Part shown: one piece after another, positions 1-5,668 of the stretch | How positions within the stretch are numbered: the stretch's first letter is position 1 | Layout: every line of letters starts with the position of its first letter | Source of the DNA: Pseudomonadota bacterium | Lineage (GTDB): Bacteria > Pseudomonadota > Gammaproteobacteria > Burkholderiales > Burkholderiaceae_C | Direction of reading: 5' to 3' | Assembly (NCBI GenBank): GCA_023422975.1 | Contig: JAFAGF010000262.1 | Span: forward strand, 1 to 5,901 | DNA: 5,901 nucleotides | Notes under the pieces: generated by a model | The model's database searches: none | Told to the model about the DNA's origin: nothing | Seen by the model: only the letters and a program-made list of their open reading frames with translations | Translations under genes and position numbers: made by a program

Positions 1-22
1 ATGCAAGTTTCTTAGAAGTCAT
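1..22 (-). CDS. livM: Start of a second Liv-type permease gene, livM-like (partial)
   Basis: Only the first seven codons are visible (M-T-S-K-K-L-A); the gene runs off the left edge. The ATG at 22 lies 15 bases after the livH stop codon. It is preceded by a good ribosome site, AAGGGG at 36-31, with an 8-base spacer. The short basic start fits the cytoplasmic end of a membrane protein. The identity is inferred from context: in branched-chain amino acid-type ABC operons livH is normally followed by livM, the partner permease that completes the heterodimeric channel, and no other permease occurs in this window. The visible residues alone cannot prove the family. Confidence 0.6.
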
Positions 23-37
23 GGTGTGTGCCCCTTC

Positions 38-922
38 TTATTTCTCTTTACCGAACAAGCCGGCGGGGCGAATCAGCAAAACGATGACCATGATGACAAA
101 CACCACGGTGGAAGACGCTTCGGGGTAAAACACTTTGGTGAGGCCTTCAATCACGCCCAGGCCCAGGCCCGTCAGGATGGAGCCCATGATGGAGCCCATG
201 CCACCAATCACTACCACGGCAAACACCACGATGATGAGGTTTTGCCCCATCAGCGGCGTCACCTGATAGACCGGCGCCGCCAGCACACCCGCAAATGCAG
301 CCAAGCCCACGCCAAAGGCATAGGTGAGCGTGACCATGACAGGCACGTTGATACCAAAGGCTTCGACCAGACGCGGGTTCTCGGTACCTGCGCGCAGATA
401 AGCGCCCAGGCGGGTTTTCTCAATCACATACCAGGTGGCAATACACACCACCAGCGAAGCCACGACCACCCATGCACGGTAGTTGGGCAAAATCATGAAA
501 CCGAGGTTGGTGGCACCTTCCAGCAACTCTGGTGTGTCATAGCCCAGCCCCGAAACACCGTAGATAGAGCGGAACACGCCCTCAATCAGCAGCGACAAAC
601 CCAGCGTCAGCAGCAAGCCGTACAGGTGATCGAGCTTGTAAATCCAGCGCAGTAAAAACCGTTCAATCAACACCCCGAAAGCGCCCACCACAATGGGCGC
701 CAAAATCAGCATCACCCAGTAGTTGATGCCCAGGTAGTTCATGGCCATCCATGTGACCATAGCCCCCAGCATGAACAGTGCGCCATGCGCAAAGTTGATG
801 ACGTTGAGCAAGCCAAAGATGACCGCTAGGCCCAGGCTCAAGATCGCATAAAACGAGCCGTTGACCAGCCCCAGCAATAGCTGGCTGAGCAGGCCCGGCA
901 GTGAAACACCGAAGATTTCCAT
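38..922 (-). CDS. livH: LivH-type ABC transporter permease
   Basis: This is a 294-residue inner-membrane permease of the branched-chain amino acid (HAAT) ABC family, expected to pair with LivM and to be driven by LivG and LivF. Hydrophobic segments lie at about residues 9-38, 45-63, 67-89, 100-120, 150-168, 195-220, 228-258 and 270-285. Family hallmarks are the LNVINFAHGALFMLGA stretch (39-54), the cytoplasmic coupling loop around GAYLRAGTENPRLVEAFG (173-190), and the RPAGLFGKEK C-terminus. The ATG at 922 (MEIFGVSLPG) was chosen because it matches the usual LivH start. A GTG at 967 would add 15 residues of poor character with no ribosome site. The chosen ATG also lacks a visible Shine-Dalgarno sequence; the bases before it are CT-rich. 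It starts 83 bases after the upstream receptor gene. The transported ligand is not determined. Confidence 0.93.
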   Translation of the reverse strand: MEIFGVSLPGLLSQLLLGLVNGSFYAILSLGLAVIFGLLNVINFAHGALFMLGAMVTWMAMNYLGINYWVMLILAPIVVGAFGVLIERFLLRWIYKLDHLYGLLLTLGLSLLIEGVFRSIYGVSGLGYDTPELLEGATNLGFMILPNYRAWVVVASLVVCIATWYVIEKTRLGAYLRAGTENPRLVEAFGINVPVMVTLTYAFGVGLAAFAGVLAAPVYQVTPLMGQNLIIVVFAVVVIGGMGSIMGSILTGLGLGVIEGLTKVFYPEASSTVVFVIMVIVLLIRPAGLFGKEK

Positions 923-970
923 GAGAGAGACGCTTTTGGTTAAACAGGATGGCCCTGGCGAATGCACGGT

Positions 971-995
971 GCACGCCCGCTTGTGGCAGGCGTGC
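971..995 (-). promoter_or_regulatory. GC-rich intercistronic hairpin between the receptor gene and livH
   Basis: GCACGCC (971-977) is perfectly complementary to GGCGTGC (989-995). Two further GC pairs inside, after one mismatch, leave a 5-base loop. It begins 10 bases after the stop codon of the upstream receptor gene. No run of T follows on the transcribed strand, so it is not a standard intrinsic terminator. A role as a 3' mRNA stabiliser, processing signal or partial attenuator that lowers permease expression relative to the receptor is inferred. Confidence 0.5.
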
Positions 996-1005
996 TTGCC
1001 TCACA

Positions 1006-2214
1006 TCACTTCCAGAGCGCGCATTTGGTTTCTGCTTTGGTGGTCCAAACGGTGTCTGCAGGCAAAGTCTGCAGCACCTTCAGGTAGTCCCAAGGCTTTT
1101 TGGATTCCTCTGGCTTCTTCGCCTCGACGAGGTACATGTCGTGGGCGTAAGTGCCATCGGGACGAATCACACCCTTGGCGTAGAAGTCAGACAGCGGCGT
1201 GCTTTTGAGGTGTGCCATGACCTTGTCGGCATCCGTGCTGCCTACCGTCTGTACGGCTTTCAGGTACTGCATGATTGCGGAGTAGTCGGCAGCCTGCACA
1301 TCGGTCGGCATGCGCTTGGTTTTGGCAAAGAACTTGTTCGCAAACTTGCGCGATTCATCGTTCATGTCCCAATACCAGCTGGTGGTATGCAGCAGGCCTG
1401 CCGTGTTCTTCAGCCCCAGAGAGTGAATATCCGTCAAGAACACCAACAGACCAGCGGTCTTCATGTTCTTGTCGATGCCGAACTCCTTGGCCGCTTTGAT
1501 GGCATTGATGGTGTCGCCCCCCGCATTCGCCAGACCCAGAATATGGGCCTTGGAGCTTTGCGCTTGCAGCAAGAAGCTGGAGAAGTCCGAAGCATTGAGC
1601 GGGTGCTTCACACTGCCCTTGACCGTGCCACCCTTGGCTTTGATGACAGCCGAGGTGTCAGCCTCCAGCGCTTGGCCGAAGGCATAGTCCGCCGTCAAGA
1701 AAAACCAGTCTTTGCCACCACGATCCACCACCGCACCACCCGTGCCTTTGGCCAGCGCCACAGTGTCATAGGCATAGTGAATGGTGTAGGGGTTGCACTG
1801 CTCGTTGGTCAGCGCTGAAGAGCCTGCACCATTGTTGATGTGCACACGCTTTTTCTCATTGGCAACCTGAGACACCGCCAACGCGGTGCCCGAGTTGGTG
1901 CCACTGAAGATCAAGCTGATACCCTGGGTATCAATCCACTCGCGCGCTTTGCTAGCCGCAATGTCCGCTTTGTTCTGGTGGTCTGCGGAAAGCAGTTCAA
2001 TCGGTTTGCCAAGCACCTTGCCACCAAAGTCATCAATTGCCATTTGCATGGCAAGCACACCGTTTTTGCCTTCCACATCCGCGTACAGACTCGACATATC
2101 GGTCACAAAACCAATACGCACTGCGTCTGTAGACTGCGCCTGTGCCGTGGCAGCCATCAAGCCCGCTGCCGCGAGCGTGAGAGCCAACTTCGAATAATTG
2201 CGCTGCTGCTTCAT
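1006..2214 (-). CDS. Periplasmic substrate-binding protein of a Liv-type ABC transporter, copy 2
   Basis: This 402-residue exported receptor (periplasmic binding protein type I, Liv-like fold) should deliver ligand to the LivHM permease. Residues 1-26 form a Sec signal peptide: basic start MKQQRNYSK, hydrophobic core, cleavage predicted after AQA. The mature part begins with an IGFVTDMSS strand. It carries GTNSG and GAGSSAL loops, which in this fold usually contact the ligand, and ends in KCALWK. Only two cysteines remain in the mature protein, C140 and C398. The ATG at 2214 was chosen because AAGGAGA (2228-2222) sits 7 bases upstream and the signal peptide starts there; an upstream in-frame start at 2262 adds 16 unlikely residues. 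It is about 78% identical, without gaps, to the adjacent copy at 2362-3561 over 371 residues (hand count). The ligand is unknown; branched-chain amino acids are the family default only. Confidence 0.93.
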   Translation of the reverse strand: MKQQRNYSKLALTLAAAGLMAATAQAQSTDAVRIGFVTDMSSLYADVEGKNGVLAMQMAIDDFGGKVLGKPIELLSADHQNKADIAASKAREWIDTQGISLIFSGTNSGTALAVSQVANEKKRVHINNGAGSSALTNEQCNPYTIHYAYDTVALAKGTGGAVVDRGGKDWFFLTADYAFGQALEADTSAVIKAKGGTVKGSVKHPLNASDFSSFLLQAQSSKAHILGLANAGGDTINAIKAAKEFGIDKNMKTAGLLVFLTDIHSLGLKNTAGLLHTTSWYWDMNDESRKFANKFFAKTKRMPTDVQAADYSAIMQYLKAVQTVGSTDADKVMAHLKSTPLSDFYAKGVIRPDGTYAHDMYLVEAKKPEESKKPWDYLKVLQTLPADTVWTTKAETKCALWK

Positions 2215-2221
2215 TGCCTTG

Positions 2222-2228
2222 TCTCCTT
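2222..2228 (-). promoter_or_regulatory. Strong ribosome binding site for receptor copy 2
   Basis: AAGGAGA on the minus strand, 7 bases before the ATG at 2214. It decides the start codon. The copy 1 gene has the same CAAGGAGACAA context, so the translation signal was duplicated with the gene or conserved. Confidence 0.85.
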
Positions 2229-2322
2229 GGTGGGTGTTGTGGCTGACGCCTTTTGAAACCAATGCCCTTGCACGGGATGTGCGCAGGCGGCAAACACTTG
2301 AGAACGCGAAAACGGGTGCTCA

Positions 2323-2343
2323 GGCAGGGCGCCAAGCCCTGCC
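2323..2343 (-). promoter_or_regulatory. GC-rich intercistronic hairpin between the two receptor genes
   Basis: GGCAGGGC (2323-2330) and GCCCTGCC (2336-2343) form a perfect 8-bp stem with a 5-base loop. It begins 18 bases after the stop codon of receptor copy 1, inside the 147-base gap before copy 2. The transcribed strand has no immediate T-run afterwards, only TTTT about 10 bases further on, so full termination is not expected. Stabilisation of the upstream message or partial attenuation is inferred. The rest of the gap shows only the copy 2 ribosome site. Confidence 0.55.
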
Positions 2344-2361
2344 CGCTGGAGACTTAACGCT

Positions 2362-3561
2362 TTATTTCCACAAAGCGCACTTGCTCTCTTCCTTGGTCGT
2401 CCAGACTTGCTCTGGCGACAGCTTGGTCACCACCTTGTAGTAGTCCCAGGCTTGCTTGGACTCTGCGGGCGACTTCACTTGCATCAGGTACATATCATGG
2501 GCATAGCGGCCATCAGGACGGATCACGCCTTGCGCGTAAAAGTCCTTGATCGGGGTGCTCTTGAGCACGGCCATCACCTTGTCTGCATCTACCGTTCCGG
2601 CCTTTTCCACGGCCTTCAGGTAGTTCATGGTGGCAGAGTAGTTGGCTGCCTGCACGTCGGTCGGCATGCGCTTGGTCTTGGCTTCAAACTTCTTGCCAAA
2701 CGCACGGGTTTCGTCGTTCAGGTTCCAGTCCCAGCTGGTAGTCAGCAGCAAACCTTCGGTGTTCTTCAGGCCCAGCGAATGGATGTCGGTCAGGAACACC
2801 AGCAAGCCCGCCATCTTCATGCTCTTGTTGATGCCAAACTCACGTGCGGCCTTGATGGCGTTGATGGTGTCGCCACCCGCGTTCGCCAAGCCCAAAATTT
2901 GAGCTTTAGAGCTTTGTGCCTGCAGCAAGAAACTGGAGAAATCGGACGCATTGAGCGGATGGCGCACACTGCCCTTGACTGTGCCGCCCTTGGCCTTCAC
3001 CACCTTGGCAGTATCCGTCTCCAGCGAATGGCCGAAGGCATAGTCAGCCGTCAAGAAAAACCACTCTTTGCCGCCGTTATCCACCACCGCGCCGCCCGTG
3101 CCTTTGGCCAGTGCCACGGTGTCATAGGTGTAGTGGATGGTGTAGGGCGTGCACTGTTCGTTGGTCAGCGCTGATGCGCCAGCGCCGCTGTTGAAGTACA
3201 CACGCTTTTTCTCTTGCGCGACCTTGGCCAGTGCCAGCGCTACGCCCGAGTTGGTACCGCCAAACAGCATAGAAAGGTTCTGGGTATCAATCCACTCACG
3301 CGCCTTGGTGGCGGCAATGTCTGGCTTGTGCTGGTGGTCTTGGGTCAGCAGCTCAATCGGCTTGCCCAGTACCTTGCCACCAAAGTCATCAATGGCCATC
3401 TGGATCGCAATCGCGCCATTTTTGCCGTCTACGTCCGCGTAGTTGCTGGACATGTCGGTGATGAAGCCAATTTTGATCTTGTCAGGTGTCTGTGCATGGG
3501 CCATGCCAGCCACAGCCAGCGACAGGGTCAAAACAGTCAAAGGGGTACGCAATGCGTGCAT
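2362..3561 (-). CDS. Periplasmic substrate-binding protein of a Liv-type ABC transporter, copy 1
   Basis: This 399-residue exported receptor has the same family and role as the neighbour at 1006-2214. The signal peptide covers residues 1-23 (MHALRTPLTV start, hydrophobic core, AHA cleavage site). The mature domain begins IKIGFITDMSS, has GTNSG and GAGASAL ligand-loop motifs, a highly conserved central part (residues 139-268, 88% identical to copy 2) and a KCALWK end. C137 and C395 are its only mature cysteines. The ATG at 3561 is fixed by AAGGAGA (3573-3567) with a 5-base spacer and by the signal peptide. The open frame continues 71 codons upstream, but that part overlaps livF and is not protein-like. 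It lies 49 bases after livF and is the first receptor gene of the operon. Synonymous differences from copy 2 are scattered along the gene, so the duplication is not recent. The ligand is not determined. Confidence 0.94.
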   Translation of the reverse strand: MHALRTPLTVLTLSLAVAGMAHAQTPDKIKIGFITDMSSNYADVDGKNGAIAIQMAIDDFGGKVLGKPIELLTQDHQHKPDIAATKAREWIDTQNLSMLFGGTNSGVALALAKVAQEKKRVYFNSGAGASALTNEQCTPYTIHYTYDTVALAKGTGGAVVDNGGKEWFFLTADYAFGHSLETDTAKVVKAKGGTVKGSVRHPLNASDFSSFLLQAQSSKAQILGLANAGGDTINAIKAAREFGINKSMKMAGLLVFLTDIHSLGLKNTEGLLLTTSWDWNLNDETRAFGKKFEAKTKRMPTDVQAANYSATMNYLKAVEKAGTVDADKVMAVLKSTPIKDFYAQGVIRPDGRYAHDMYLMQVKSPAESKQAWDYYKVVTKLSPEQVWTTKEESKCALWK

Positions 3562-3566
3562 GGTTG

Positions 3567-3573
3567 TCTCCTT
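3567..3573 (-). promoter_or_regulatory. Strong ribosome binding site for receptor copy 1
   Basis: AAGGAGA on the minus strand, 5 bases before the ATG at 3561. It excludes the longer in-frame reading that overlaps livF. Confidence 0.85.
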
Positions 3574-3610
3574 GTTGTTGTATAGAGAAAGAAGCGAGCA
3601 AAAAGCTGAG

Positions 3611-4321
3611 TTACACGCCCAGCAATTCATTGAGAACGGGCATCTTGGCGTCGAGCTGTGCGGCATTGAAGGTCTCCACAATGCGGCCGTGCTCCATGAC
3701 ATAAAAGCGGTCTGCCAGCGGTGCTGCAAAGCGGAAGTTCTGCTCCACCATGACAATGGTGTAGCCCTTGTCACGCAGGGTATTGATCATGCGTGCGAGC
3801 GCTTGCACGATGACGGGCGCCAAACCTTCAGAGATTTCATCCAGCAACAGCAAGCGTGCGCCTGTGCGCAAAATGCGCGCCACGGCCAGCATCTGCTGCT
3901 CGCCACCTGACAGGCGGGTGCCTTGGCTGTGTCGGCGCTCTGCCAAGTTGGGGAACATGGCATAGATTTCTTCCACGCTCATGCCTTCATGGCCAGTTTT
4001 AAGCTGCGGGGGCAACAGCAGGTTTTCTTCGCACGAGAGGCTGGAGAAAATACCGCGCTCTTCAGGGCAGTAGCCCACGCCAAAGTGGGCAATCTTGTGG
4101 GTGGGCAAAGCAATGGTTTCATTGCCATTGATCTTGACCGAGCCCTTGCGCGCGCCCGTCAGCCCCATCACTGCCCGCATGTTAGAGGTGCGCCCTGCGC
4201 CATTGCGGCCCAGCAGCGTGACCACCTCACCGGGCTGCACCACCATGTCTACGCCATGCAGCACATGCGACTCGCCGTACCAGGCTTGCAGATTGCGAAT
4301 TTCAAGTGCAGGAGTCGTCAT
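3611..4321 (-). CDS. livF: LivF-type ABC transporter ATP-binding protein with Arg in the Walker A Lys position
   Basis: This 236-residue cytoplasmic ATPase is the LivF partner of LivG and has the family's usual length. Visible motifs: Walker A at 38-46 reads GRNGAGRTS, so residue 44 is Arg (codon CGC at 4192-4190) where the family has the catalytic Lys; ABC signature LSGGEQQ at 137-143; Walker B LLLLDE at 157-162, followed by ISEG rather than the common PSLG; and Q194 in the H-loop position (VEQN), which is normal for LivF, as in E. coli. The C-terminus is complete. The ATG at 4321 shares its A with the livG stop codon (TGATG) and has AAGGAG at 4334-4329 with a 7-base spacer, so translation is probably coupled to livG. 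All other motifs are intact and nothing suggests a decaying gene. Arg here may be a subfamily trait; I have a vague memory of similar Burkholderiales proteins but cannot verify it. Confidence 0.93.
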   Translation of the reverse strand: MTTPALEIRNLQAWYGESHVLHGVDMVVQPGEVVTLLGRNGAGRTSNMRAVMGLTGARKGSVKINGNETIALPTHKIAHFGVGYCPEERGIFSSLSCEENLLLPPQLKTGHEGMSVEEIYAMFPNLAERRHSQGTRLSGGEQQMLAVARILRTGARLLLLDEISEGLAPVIVQALARMINTLRDKGYTIVMVEQNFRFAAPLADRFYVMEHGRIVETFNAAQLDAKMPVLNELLGV

Positions 4322-5091
4322 CAGTGCGCTCCTTGCAGCTGGCCGTCGGTCGTCCCCATATAGGCTTCCATCACTTGGGCATTGTTTGAGACTTCGGCGT
4401 AATTGCCTTCTGCCAGCACCGCACCGCGCTGCAGCACAGTGATACGGTCGGCAATGGTGGAGATCACTTTCATGTTGTGCTCCACCATCAAAATGGTGCG
4501 GCCTGCCGAGACTTTTTTAATCAGCTGCGTGACGCGGTCTACGTCTTCATGCCCCATGCCCTGCGTGGGCTCGTCCAGCAGCATGAGTTCTGGCTCCATC
4601 GCCAGCGTGGTGGCAATTTCCAACGCCCGCTTGCGCCCATAAGGCAGGTTCACTGTGACTTCATCGGCCATGTCATCCAGGCCGACTTCAGCCAATAGCT
4701 GCATGGCGCGATCGTTAAGCTGGTTCAGCGTTTTTTCACTTTTCCAGAAATGAAAGGCCGTTCCCAGCTGGCGCTGAAGGCCAATGCGCACGTTCTCCAT
4801 CAACGTCAGGTGAGGAAAGACGGCAGAAATCTGGAAAGAGCGAATCACCCCGCGGCGCGCAATTTGCGCAGGTGCTTCCCGGGTGATGTCGTGGCCGTTA
4901 AAACGAATTTCGCCCGATGTGGGCTCCAAGAACTTGGTGAGCAAGTTAAAGCACGTGGTTTTGCCCGCGCCATTGGGGCCAATGAGTGCATGGATGCTGC
5001 CGCGTTGCACCGAGAGGTTCACTTTGCTCACCGCAGTGAAGCCTTTGAACTCTTTGGTGAGGTTGGTGGTTTGAAGAATAACGTCGCTCAT
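4321..5091 (-). CDS. livG: LivG-type ABC transporter ATP-binding protein
   Basis: This 256-residue cytoplasmic ATPase, close to the usual LivG length, is the first gene of the transporter operon. Motifs in order: Walker A GPNGAGKT (38-45) with the normal Lys; Q-loop Q87 in RSFQ; LivG-style divergent signature LPYGRKR (149-155) in place of LSGGQ; Walker B LMLLDE (169-174) followed by PTQGM; H-loop H205 in MVEHN. It is therefore fully equipped for ATP hydrolysis. The ATG at 5091 (MSDVILQTTNLTKEF) matches the family start, with GGAG about 12 bases upstream, a rather long spacer. An ATG at 5181 would add 30 residues with no hydrophobic or domain character and no ribosome site. The gene overlaps livF by one base. 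Its upstream region (5092-5420) is the likely control region of the operon. Confidence 0.93.
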   Translation of the reverse strand: MSDVILQTTNLTKEFKGFTAVSKVNLSVQRGSIHALIGPNGAGKTTCFNLLTKFLEPTSGEIRFNGHDITREAPAQIARRGVIRSFQISAVFPHLTLMENVRIGLQRQLGTAFHFWKSEKTLNQLNDRAMQLLAEVGLDDMADEVTVNLPYGRKRALEIATTLAMEPELMLLDEPTQGMGHEDVDRVTQLIKKVSAGRTILMVEHNMKVISTIADRITVLQRGAVLAEGNYAEVSNNAQVMEAYMGTTDGQLQGAH

Positions 5092-5153
5092 GCGCGTGGG
5101 CTGCTCCGTGTTGAAGGTGCAGCACCCGGCAGTTTTTGACCACCTTGGCTCGC

Positions 5154-5181
5154 ATGCACCGTGTCGAATGTTGCGGTGCAT
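5154..5181 (-). promoter_or_regulatory. Inverted repeat in the presumed livG leader
   Basis: ATGCACCG (5154-5161) and CGGTGCAT (5174-5181) are a perfect 8-bp inverted repeat with a 12-base loop. A third related element, GGTGCAGCACC (5116-5126), lies closer to the livG start. Its GGTGCA can pair with the TGCACC at 5155-5160, competing with the first hairpin. If transcription starts upstream of 5181, the leader could switch between two folds. The pairing is seen directly; the function is inferred, and the transcription start is unknown. Confidence 0.4.
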
Positions 5182-5220
5182 CGTATGTGCGAGGTTTCTG
5201 ACCCCGCACTAGGAGTTGTG

Positions 5221-5247
5221 CCTAAGACTTACAACCTAAGCACTTAC
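5221..5247. promoter_or_regulatory. Tandem operator-like repeat upstream of livG
   Basis: Two near-identical elements, CCTAAGACTTAC (5221-5232) and CCTAAGCACTTAC (5235-5247), lie 14 bases apart. Each contains TAAG and CTTA arms, so each is itself roughly palindromic. Such spacing, slightly more than one helical turn, suits a dimeric regulator binding twice. Just upstream in the direction of transcription are AAGTTTCGAAAACTT (5257-5271, an inverted repeat) and CTTTCAAA twice (5291-5298 and 5315-5322). No convincing -35/-10 pair could be picked by eye, so the promoter itself is not called. Confidence 0.4.
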
Positions 5248-5420
5248 CCTATTTTCAAGTTTCGAAAACTTCATGGCTTTATTTCATAGCCTTTCAAAAG
5301 AAAGCAACCGCTGACTTTCAAAGTAAAAAATGCTGTCACCTAAACTGCATGTTGACGGCTTTTTGTCAGCTTTAGCGGTGCGACAAGCGGCAGTTTGCTG
5401 CGAATCACTTGCCTCAGCAT

Positions 5421-5520
5421 CATAAAAAACATAGCTGCTTGCGCAGTTAAATCAATAACTTCCGATAAAAAACAATCAGAAAGCATTCATGATCAAGCGC
5501 TAGCCGCTCTACTTTTTATG
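5421..5520. repeat. 100-bp intergenic inverted-repeat element (MITE- or REP-like candidate)
   Basis: The two 24-base ends, 5421-5444 (starts CATAAAAA, contains TAGCTGCTTGCGC) and 5497-5520 (starts GCGCTAGCCGCT, ends TTTTTATG), are inverted repeats matching at 19 of 24 positions, separated by 52 AT-rich bases. ATAAAAAACA occurs twice inside (5422-5431, 5465-5474). The core words resemble a small intergenic repeat I recall from Comamonadaceae genomes, built of TAGCTGCTTGCGC-like and AAGCGCTAG-like halves; this was not checked. Because one strand ends in a T-run after the stem, the element could also help end transcripts from the DUF1178 gene, although its loop is long for that. Confidence 0.5.
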
Positions 5521-5668
5521 CTCCGCCAGCACACCGAGAGTAGTGAACACCACCTAGCGAATCGTCAATGTGCGGTGGAGACAAAACACAAACCCGCAGG
5601 CAAGACCCAAAGGCTCCAGCCCGACAAGAAGGCCAAGCAATACGCACCAAGGCTGGTGGCAGCAGCGC
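5521..5668. other. Gene-free stretch downstream of the DUF1178 gene
   Basis: Together with 5092-5520 this forms the 577-base gap between livG and the DUF1178 gene. No convincing coding region is seen on either strand. It contains a weak inverted match between 5521-5533 and 5569-5580 with no T-run, so no terminator is called here. Confidence 0.5.

Noticed and set aside
26..655. Plus-strand open frame of 209 residues rich in His, Gln and Asp
   Set aside because: It is the antisense of livH; its composition is that expected from the complement of a hydrophobic membrane-protein gene.
949..1818. Long plus-strand open frame opposite receptor copy 2, with a similar frame at 2407-3174 opposite copy 1
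   Set aside because: Both are antisense to clearly real receptor genes, resemble each other only because the receptors are paralogues, and lack domain character.
3562..3774. 71-codon N-terminal extension of receptor copy 1
   Set aside because: It overlaps the 3' end of livF in another frame, has no ribosome site, and the signal peptide and strong Shine-Dalgarno sequence set the start at 3561.
5092..5181. 30-residue N-terminal extension of LivG from an ATG at 5181
   Set aside because: No ribosome site, unlike LivG family starts, and the same DNA forms an inverted repeat more consistent with a leader.
5270..5330. Possible sigma-70 promoter for the livG operon
   Set aside because: TTGAAA- and TATGAA-like hexamers occur but none pair at 16-18 base spacing with a good match; no sigma-54 site was seen either.
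5521..5580. Possible intrinsic terminator for the DUF1178 gene
   Set aside because: The inverted match is imperfect, with a long loop and no T-tract after it.
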